A stretch of 64,000 nucleotides of DNA from Tumebacillus lacus (GTDB lineage: Bacteria; Bacillota; Bacilli; Tumebacillales; Tumebacillaceae). The stretch spans positions 62,001 to 126,000 of the forward strand of contig NZ_JAPMLT010000013.1 of NCBI RefSeq assembly GCF_026410385.1. Reading direction: 5' to 3'. The position numbers and the translations under genes are program-made. Positions 58,559 to 64,000 of this stretch are shown here, one piece after another; position 1 is the first letter of the stretch, and the number at the start of each line of letters is the position of its first letter. Below the pieces are notes generated by a model. The model saw only the letters and a program-made list of their open reading frames with translations. It was not told the origin of the DNA and ran no database searches.

Positions 58559-60190
58559 ATGAAAAAGAAACTCGCTCTTCCGTTGGCTGTCGTCACGGCG
58601 TTTGCTGCTGTTGGCTGCTCCAGCAATACAGATACGGCCGACTCTCCGAAAAAAGATGCGGCTCAAGAAGTAAAAATCGCATTCCGCTCCGAGCCGGAAG
58701 TGCTCGACCAGTCGAAAGCAACCTCCGAAGAGAGCTTCACGATGGTCAACGCCTTCGGGGAAGGTCTCTACCGTCTGGACAAGGACAACAAGCCGCAACC
58801 GGCGATGGCAGCTGCTCTCCCGGAGATCTCTGAAGACGGCAAAGTCTACACGATCAAGCTGCGCGACAACGCCAACTGGTCGGACGGCTCGCCGGTGACC
58901 GCGGAAGACTTCGTCTACTCCTGGAAGCGCACGCTCGCTCCGGAAACCGGCTCCCAATACGCGTTCATGATTAACAACTGGGTCAAAGGCGCCGAAGAGT
59001 ACAACACGAAAAAGGCACCGAACGCAGACGGCGTCGGCGTCACCGCGCTGGACAACAAGACGCTCAAGATCGAGCTGAAAGCGCCGGTCGCTTTCTTCAC
59101 GTCGCAACTGTCCTTCCCGGTCTTCTTCCCGCTGAAGAAAGACGTCGTCGAGAAGCACGGCGACAAATACGCGGCAGACGCGGACAAGGTCGTCGCAAAC
59201 GGCCCGTACACGCTCAGCAAATGGGACCATGAGCAAGAGCTGGAATTTGTGAAAAACGACAAGTACTGGGACGCGGCGAACGTCAAGCTGGAAAAGATCA
59301 CGTTCCAGATCTCCAAAGACCAAAACTCGTCGCTCAACCTCTATGAGACCGAAGACGCGGACATCGTCGAGATCAACCGCGACCAAGTCGTCACCTGGAA
59401 GGACAAGCCGGACTACATCGCCGTACCGACCTTGTTCTCCTACGGCCTGCGCTTCAACCAAAAGACCGTTCCGGCATTCAAAAACGCCAACATCCGTCGC
59501 GCGCTGACGATGGCGATCGACCGTCAAGGCCTCGTCGACACCGTGCTTGGCAACGGCTCGAAAGCAGCGACCGGCGAGATCCCGTTCGGCACGTTGGACG
59601 GCAACAACGCGGAGTTCCGCAAGACGGCCGGCGACACGATCCTCAAATTCGATCCGGTAAAAGCCAAAGAACTGCTGCAAAAAGGTCTCGACGAACTGGG
59701 CATGAAAGAGCTGCCGAAGTTTAAGATGATCGGCGACGATGACGAAGTCGGCAAAAAGACGATGGAGTACATCCAAGCGCAGTACAAGCAATACCTCGGC
59801 ATCGAGCCGGATGTGCAAAACCTCCCGAAAAAGCTCCGCGTGCAACAGCAGAACGACGGACAATTCGAGATGCTGGCACCGTCCCGTTGGGGCGCGGACT
59901 ACAACGACCCGATGACGTTCCTTGATCTGTGGGAGTCGGACGGCATGTTCAACTACATCTCGTACAACTCCCCGGAATACGACAAACTCGTCAAAGGGGC
60001 AAAGGTGGAAGCCGATCCGCAGAAGCGCACGCAGATGCTCGTCGACGCAGAGAAGATCCTCATGAACGACGCTGCCATCGGGCCGCTGTACTTCCTCGGC
60101 CGCTCCTACCTCAAGCGTCCGTCGATTGACGGTCTGGTCTTCCCGGCGACCGGCGCGCAGTACGAGTTCCGCTGGGCATCGATCAAATAA
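58559..60190 (+). CDS. Oligopeptide-binding lipoprotein OppA-like
   Basis: 543 aa SBP_bac_5 protein. Lipoprotein signal MKKKLALPLAVVTAFAAVGC. Family blocks are FRSEPEVLDQSKATSEESFT, MVNAFGEGLYRLDKDNKPQP, YTIKLRDNANWSDGSPVTAE, DFVYSWKRTLAPETGSQYAF, VANGPYTLSKWDHEQELEFV and IRRALTMAIDRQGLV. It captures extracellular peptides for an Opp permease. No permease or ATPase gene is adjacent, so it must work with a transporter encoded elsewhere. AGAGGTGA precedes the ATG. Confidence 0.95.
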   Translation: MKKKLALPLAVVTAFAAVGCSSNTDTADSPKKDAAQEVKIAFRSEPEVLDQSKATSEESFTMVNAFGEGLYRLDKDNKPQPAMAAALPEISEDGKVYTIKLRDNANWSDGSPVTAEDFVYSWKRTLAPETGSQYAFMINNWVKGAEEYNTKKAPNADGVGVTALDNKTLKIELKAPVAFFTSQLSFPVFFPLKKDVVEKHGDKYAADADKVVANGPYTLSKWDHEQELEFVKNDKYWDAANVKLEKITFQISKDQNSSLNLYETEDADIVEINRDQVVTWKDKPDYIAVPTLFSYGLRFNQKTVPAFKNANIRRALTMAIDRQGLVDTVLGNGSKAATGEIPFGTLDGNNAEFRKTAGDTILKFDPVKAKELLQKGLDELGMKELPKFKMIGDDDEVGKKTMEYIQAQYKQYLGIEPDVQNLPKKLRVQQQNDGQFEMLAPSRWGADYNDPMTFLDLWESDGMFNYISYNSPEYDKLVKGAKVEADPQKRTQMLVDAEKILMNDAAIGPLYFLGRSYLKRPSIDGLVFPATGAQYEFRWASIK

Positions 60191-60212
60191 TCAGTTTGCA
60201 AAAGTACGGGGA

Positions 60213-60245
60213 AAGAGAAGCCGCAACATGAGGCTTCTCTTTTTT
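60213..60245 (+). terminator. Terminator of oppA
   Basis: AGAGAAGCC pairs with GGCTTCTCT around GCAACATGA, then TTTTT. Confidence 0.85.
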
Positions 60246-60289
60246 GTGCATACTCTTCACGAGGAACTATAAGGGAAGGTGCTTCCATC

Positions 60290-60973
60290 GTGAACAAGCA
60301 AGAGCCGTTACTTTGGATCAGTCAGTACGTTCACGACCTGTTGCAACAGAAATTCGGTCAGGAACTGAACCATTGCGAAGCGTTTCTGGGCGGTAGATAT
60401 CTGGTGGTGTTTGTGCGCGGTTTCGTCTCGGCGATGGAGGGCGTGCTGTTGCGCCAAGGGCAACTTGACAAGGTGGCCAACGCGCGGGCGATGGTGATGG
60501 AGAGCCTGATCACCGAGTACAAGACCTATCTGAAGTTGCAACTCGCCCTGAGCGTCGACGAGTTTTACCAAGACTGGAGCTATGAAAACAACACGGGTGT
60601 GATCATTGCGCTCTTGAAAGAGGAGCAGGAGCATCCCGAACCGCCGGGTGACTGGCGGGGACTTGACGGTCTGGAAGACGAGGTCAACCGGATCAGCCAC
60701 ATCATCGAACAAACGCCGCGGTTGACCACGGTCGTCCCCTTGACGCCGCGCGTCTTGATCGTGCAGCGTGACGGGATTTTGATCCTGTTGGAGAAGGTGA
60801 TGATCGCCAAAGGGTATGTCAAGGAGTTGCGGGCGACGAAGGCCGATGTGGAGAAAGACTATTTTCATCACCAAGCGAATTTTACGGCGATGGTCGGGCG
60901 TGAGTTGGAAGACCTGTTTGTCGATTGGAACTTTGAATCGGACAGGTCGATCATGTGTTTGATGTGGAAATGA
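60290..60973 (+). CDS. DUF2294/MpsC-domain protein, copy 1
   Basis: 227 aa, two DUF2294 (MpsC) modules in tandem. Module 1 (about 5-108): HCEAFLGGRYLVVFVRGFVS, EFYQDWSYENNTGVIIALL. Module 2 (about 135-225): RVLIVQRDGILILLEKVMIA, ELEDLFVDWNFESDRSIMCL. MpsC is named after the cation-translocating, membrane-potential-generating Mps system of Staphylococcus, but the domain occurs widely alone and is cytoplasmic here (no helix or signal). GTG start after GGAAGGTG. Followed 97 bp on by a paralogue. Confidence 0.85.
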   Translation: MNKQEPLLWISQYVHDLLQQKFGQELNHCEAFLGGRYLVVFVRGFVSAMEGVLLRQGQLDKVANARAMVMESLITEYKTYLKLQLALSVDEFYQDWSYENNTGVIIALLKEEQEHPEPPGDWRGLDGLEDEVNRISHIIEQTPRLTTVVPLTPRVLIVQRDGILILLEKVMIAKGYVKELRATKADVEKDYFHHQANFTAMVGRELEDLFVDWNFESDRSIMCLMWK

Positions 60974-61070
60974 GTCATGATATAATGGTGACTGCATATT
61001 CCAACTTTGACGCGCCCTGCCACCAAAGGGGAGAGGAAATAAAGCCTTTCTTTAAGGAGTGCTCGAAGCC

Positions 61071-61772
61071 ATGGAAGACAGCAAGCAACAGATGCTGACG
61101 ACGATCAGCAGTTATACGGGGAAGCTCTTGCGCGACCATTTTGGCAAAGGACCGGAGTCGGTCTTTGTCTCTGCCGGGTCGACGTATTTCAATATTTATA
61201 TCCGCAATTTCCTGTCTCCGATCGAACGGGTGCTGCTGGAGCAGGGCCAGGAGATGGTCGTGCGTGAACTGCGCATGAAGATGATGGACAAACTGCTGCC
61301 CGAACTGCGCGAGTTTTTGGAAGAGACCACGGGGCAGAGGGTCCGGGAGCTCTACTATGACTGGGGATTTGTGAAATGCTCCGGCGTGATCTTTGGGATC
61401 TGCGATCGGCCGTTTGAGCTTTCGGACGAGGTGGACGAGCAGTACGCCGGTCGAAACGAACTGGATGCGCTGATCAATCAGATCTCCAAGGAGACGGAGA
61501 AGCAGCCGGAGTTGACCTATTCCTTTCTGTTGAACGAGCGGACGCTGATCGTGATCCGCAAAGGGATTCTCGTGCGGATCGAAGAAGAATTGATCCGCAT
61601 CGGGCATGGCGAGATCTTGCGCCGGGTAAAGTCCAATCTGGAAAAGCGGGACCTGCAAAACAGCCAGCAGTTCGAGTTGATTCTGCACAGGCGGGTGGTC
61701 GATTCGTTTGTTGACTGGGATTTTGAACGGAACAAGAGCGTGATCATTTTGATCTTGCAACCAAGTACATGA
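61071..61772 (+). CDS. DUF2294/MpsC-domain protein, copy 2
   Basis: 233 aa, same two-module plan as the previous gene: SVFVSAGSTYFNIYIRNFLS, RELYYDWGFVKCSGVIFGI, then RTLIVIRKGILVRIEEELIR, VVDSFVDWDFERNKSVIILI. ATG 61071 lies 11 bp after AAGGAG; GTG 61059 would overlap that site. Similarity between copies is clear but moderate, so the duplication is old. A strong terminator lies 45 bp after the stop. Confidence 0.85.
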   Translation: MEDSKQQMLTTISSYTGKLLRDHFGKGPESVFVSAGSTYFNIYIRNFLSPIERVLLEQGQEMVVRELRMKMMDKLLPELREFLEETTGQRVRELYYDWGFVKCSGVIFGICDRPFELSDEVDEQYAGRNELDALINQISKETEKQPELTYSFLLNERTLIVIRKGILVRIEEELIRIGHGEILRRVKSNLEKRDLQNSQQFELILHRRVVDSFVDWDFERNKSVIILILQPST

Positions 61773-61817
61773 TGAGGTGGAAATGATCGGGACCTGAGTG
61801 TCAGGAGCCGGATCGTG

Positions 61818-61864
61818 AGCCGAGATGTGCAGACAGGAGACTGTCTGCGGATCTCGGCTTTTTC
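61818..61864 (+). terminator. Terminator of the MpsC-domain gene pair
   Basis: AGCCGAGAT...GCAGACAG pairs with CTGTCTGC...ATCTCGGCT, a long two-part stem, followed by TTTTTC. Confidence 0.88.
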
Positions 61865-61889
61865 TATTTTGATCAGAAGGAGACTGAGC

Positions 61890-62270
61890 ATGGATACGTG
61901 GAAGAGATGGGGAAACGAGACGGTGCGCATGATGGCGTTTGAGATCCGGGCTGAGATCACGCCGACGCACGGGTATTTGCAGGTGCTGGCTGCCGGCAGC
62001 GAGTGGGAGCGGGAGGCGGAGAGGCTGTACGGGCTGCTCGCGCGGCTGCAGATCGTGGAAGCGGTGCTGCGGGAGTTGATCGCCGGACGGATCAAGCGGC
62101 GGCCGTGGATCGCGCGGCAGGCGGTGTTGCTCGGGGAGGAGCTTGGCAGCGTGTATCGGGAGTTGCTGAAACTGCCGCTCGATCCCGTCTCCGAGCGACT
62201 CGCGGTGATGCTACAGGGGCTGTGGATGGCGGAACGCCTGTGCCGGGAATTGGCAGACTTGGCTGGTTAA
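61890..62270 (+). CDS. Unassigned 126-aa protein
   Basis: Starts MDTWKRWGNETVRMMAFEIR and is helical and Arg/Leu-rich throughout (ERLYGLLARLQIVEAVLREL, MLQGLWMAERLCRELADLAG). AGAAGGAGACTGAGC gives a good ribosome site 8 bp before ATG 61890. An EIRAEITPTHGYLQVLAAGS block resembles the start of histidine-kinase dimerisation helices (E-I-R..., P, GYLQ), but the catalytic His and the ATPase domain are absent. Function unknown. Confidence 0.6.
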   Translation: MDTWKRWGNETVRMMAFEIRAEITPTHGYLQVLAAGSEWEREAERLYGLLARLQIVEAVLRELIAGRIKRRPWIARQAVLLGEELGSVYRELLKLPLDPVSERLAVMLQGLWMAERLCRELADLAG

Positions 62271-62349
62271 TCTAGAAAATGGTATAGTGGATTGGTTACT
62301 TTGCAAACACTGTTGTGTAGAACACGATCTTTGCAGAAGGGGTCTTTCC

Positions 62350-63054
62350 ATGAGAATTAACAAATATATTTCCTCCACCGGCTTTTGCTCGCGCCGGGAA
62401 GCGGACAAACTGATCGAACAAAAACGCGTCACCATCAACGGCGTGCTCGCGGAGATGGGCAGCACGGTCGAGCCGGAAGAGACGGTCAAAGTCGACGGCA
62501 AGCCGATCGGCAAGGCCAGCGGCATCCGCAAGCGGACCGTCTACATCGCGCTGAACAAACCGCCGGGCATCACGACGACGACGGAGACGCACGTGCAGGG
62601 CAACATCATCGACTTTGTGAACCATTCGGAGCGGATCTTCCCGATCGGCCGCTTGGACAAGGAGTCGGAAGGTCTGATCCTGCTGACCAACGACGGCGAT
62701 ATCGTCAACAAGATCCTGCGCGCCGAGAACAACCACGAGAAAGAGTACATCGTGACGGTGAACAAGTCGGTCACGTCGCAGTTTTTGAAGAATATGGCGC
62801 AGGGCGTGGAGATCCTCGGACAAAAGACGTTGCCGGCCAAAGTCTCGAAGATCAGCGACACGTCGTTCAAGATCATCCTGACGCAAGGGTTGAACCGGCA
62901 GATCCGCCGGATGTGCGAAGCGCTTGACTACAAGGTCAAGAAATTGCAGCGCGTGCGGATCATGAACATCCGCTTGGAAAAATTGAAGTTGGGCCATTGG
63001 CGCAATCTGACGCCGAAAGAACTGGCCGAGCTCAAGGACATGATCAACGACTGA
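62350..63054 (+). CDS. rluF: 23S rRNA pseudouridine synthase RluF-like
   Basis: 234 aa RsuA/RluB/E/F family. N-terminal S4 RNA-binding domain (RINKYISSTGFCSRREADKL), then LNKPPGITTTTE and the catalytic IFPIGRLDKESEGLILLTND (nucleophile Asp), and later LTQGLNRQIRRMCEALDYKV. RluF modifies U2604 of E. coli 23S rRNA; the exact site here is by homology. ATG 62350 follows AGAAGGGG; earlier codons lack a site. Terminator follows. Confidence 0.93.
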   Translation: MRINKYISSTGFCSRREADKLIEQKRVTINGVLAEMGSTVEPEETVKVDGKPIGKASGIRKRTVYIALNKPPGITTTTETHVQGNIIDFVNHSERIFPIGRLDKESEGLILLTNDGDIVNKILRAENNHEKEYIVTVNKSVTSQFLKNMAQGVEILGQKTLPAKVSKISDTSFKIILTQGLNRQIRRMCEALDYKVKKLQRVRIMNIRLEKLKLGHWRNLTPKELAELKDMIND

Positions 63055-63056
63055 GC

Positions 63057-63084
63057 AAGGGATGTCATCGGACGTCCCTTTTTT
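63057..63084 (+). terminator. Terminator of rluF
   Basis: AAGGGATGTC pairs with GACGTCCCTT around ATCG, then TTTT. Confidence 0.85.
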
Positions 63085-63191
63085 CATGAATTTGAAAGAA
63101 TCACAGTTGCGGACGGGGGCGAACAAGCGGTACGATTTTGATATAATCAAGAGGATCCGCTTGAAAACTCTCCGCTTAGGATGTGATACGC

Positions 63192-63485
63192 ATGATGAAG
63201 ACTCCGATTGGCCGTCTGCGTGTGATCGGATTTATTGAAGGGATCTCGTTCCTGCTGCTGCTGTTCATCGCGATGCCGCTCAAGTACATGTTTGACCGGC
63301 CGGAGATGGTGCAGGTGGTTGGGATGATTCACGGCGTGTTGTTTGTGCTGTTTATTTTGGCGGTGTTGCATGCGGCGGTCGTGCATCGCTGGAAGATGCT
63401 CAAGGTGCTGTTTGCGTTGATCGCGTCGTCGATTCCGTTCGGCACGTTTGTGCTCGACGCGCGGTTGCGCCGCGAGCAGCAGTAA
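63192..63485 (+). CDS. DUF3817 membrane protein
   Basis: 97 aa with three hydrophobic helices (GFIEGISFLLLLFIAMPLKY, MIHGVLFVLFILAVLHAAVV, VLFALIASSIPFGTFVLDA). The pattern GRLRVIGFIEGISFLLLLFI...MPLKY and VQVVGMIHGVLFVLFIL is the DUF3817 (YdzA) family. ATG 63192 after AGGATGTGAT; GTG 63183 and ATG 63195 are alternatives. Function unknown. Confidence 0.88.
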   Translation: MMKTPIGRLRVIGFIEGISFLLLLFIAMPLKYMFDRPEMVQVVGMIHGVLFVLFILAVLHAAVVHRWKMLKVLFALIASSIPFGTFVLDARLRREQQ

Positions 63486-63502
63486 GGTCTATAGGCAGAA
63501 CG

Positions 63503-63534
63503 AAAAGGCTTCCCCGGCGGGGAGGCCTTTTTTA
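63503..63534. terminator. Bidirectional terminator
   Basis: AAAAGGCTTCCCC pairs with GGGGAGGCCTTTT, between the convergent DUF3817 and kinase genes. Confidence 0.85.
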
Positions 63535-64000
63535 TTTCGGTCGAGGCAGTTGGACGGAAAACGAGGTGCCGACACCTGGGGTGGAGACGCAGGTGACGGT
63601 GCCGCCGTGGAGTTCGACGATGGAGCGGGTGATCGCAAGTCCCAGACCCGCTCCGCCGTTTTTGCGGGTGCGGGCGGTGTCGATCCGGTAGAAGCGTTCG
63701 AAGAGATGATCGAGATGTTCGGCGGGAATGCCAGAGCCGTTGTCTTGGACGGCGAGCCGGATCTTCTGTCCGTTTTGTTTCAGCGACACGCGGATCGTGC
63801 CGGACTGTTCGTCGGTGTGTTGGACGGCGTTTTGGAATAGGTTGAGGATCACCTGTTTGATCCGGTCGCGGTCCAGTTCGGCCTCGATGCCGGCGGCGAT
63901 CTCAAACTCGACGCGGCGTTCGCCTGCCAAGAGGCGCAACTGCGGCACCATCTGTGCGAGGAGGGTGTCCAGCCGGTCTGACGTCAGCGTGAAGTCCGGG
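63532..64000 (-). CDS. Sensor histidine kinase, C-terminal ATPase part (continues beyond window)
   Basis: Read leftward; the frame is still open at base 64000, so the N-terminal sensor and H box lie outside. Visible: RIKQVILNLFQNAVQHTDEQ (N box), AVQDNGSGIPAEHLDHLFER (G1, F box), NGGAGLGLAITRSIVELHGG (G2), then the terminal strands up to RPK. Standard HATPase of a membrane two-component kinase. Signal and regulator unknown. Confidence 0.93.
   Translation of the reverse strand, partial: PDFTLTSDRLDTLLAQMVPQLRLLAGERRVEFEIAAGIEAELDRDRIKQVILNLFQNAVQHTDEQSGTIRVSLKQNGQKIRLAVQDNGSGIPAEHLDHLFERFYRIDTARTRKNGGAGLGLAITRSIVELHGGTVTCVSTPGVGTSFSVQLPRPK

Overview
The window looks like chromosome of a spore-forming Gram-positive bacterium of the Bacillales. 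Signs are a complete gerA-type germination operon, an S-layer (SLH) surface protein, Bacillus-type pairs (ywqB-ywqA, marR-MMPL, YeeI-type YebC), strong AGGAGG ribosome sites, many GTG/TTG starts and tight Rho-independent terminators. mqnB and mqnD show menaquinone synthesis by the futalosine route. Together with moderately high GC this fits the Alicyclobacillaceae (for example Tumebacillus), but the genus is inference. I see no rRNA, tRNA, CRISPR array, integrase or intact insertion sequence.

Layout. 1-2.6 kb: end of a sensor kinase, an ABC-2 type ATPase and permease, and a small membrane protein. 3-5.9 kb: S51 peptidase, an orphan antitoxin-like RNA module, MarC, YeeI. 6-11.2 kb: SWIM-domain protein, SNF2 helicase and a 58-aa gene, then a type I toxin-antitoxin locus with a 39-aa holin-like toxin. 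11.2-14.8 kb: DUF1385 protein, DUF2975/HTH pair, mqo. 14.9-24.9 kb: mostly small housekeeping and detoxification genes, including a MerR/SRPBCC/YdhK operon. 24.9-26.9 kb: MarR-controlled MFS pump with twin operators. 27-28.5 kb: mqnB-mqnD. 28.6-32.2 kb: heterodimeric ABC exporter. 32.3-38.9 kb: DoxX, lipase, gerA-gerB-gerC and an AGCS transporter. 39-41 kb: three tail-collar (MdpB-like) paralogues behind an acetyltransferase. 41.2-47.3 kb: 2015-aa SLH surface protein with 13 cadherin-like repeats. 47.4-56.3 kb: old yellow enzyme, histidine phosphatase, a ykkC-family riboswitch before an acetyltransferase, kynA, marR-MMPL and two unassigned proteins. 56.4-64 kb: amidase, OppA, two MpsC/DUF2294 paralogues, RluF, DUF3817 and the end of a second kinase.

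Most notable observations: (a) a type I toxin-antitoxin locus with a predicted hairpin that hides the toxin Shine-Dalgarno, plus a second diverged copy of its antitoxin module about 7 kb away without the toxin; (b) a ykkC-class riboswitch with its own promoter and an overlapping terminator before a lone GNAT acetyltransferase; (c) a GNAT plus triple tail-collar operon without any other phage gene; (d) well-formed operators for MerR and MarR regulators; (e) tandem MpsC-domain paralogues. Start codons were moved where ribosome-binding sites argued for it, and each such choice is stated.
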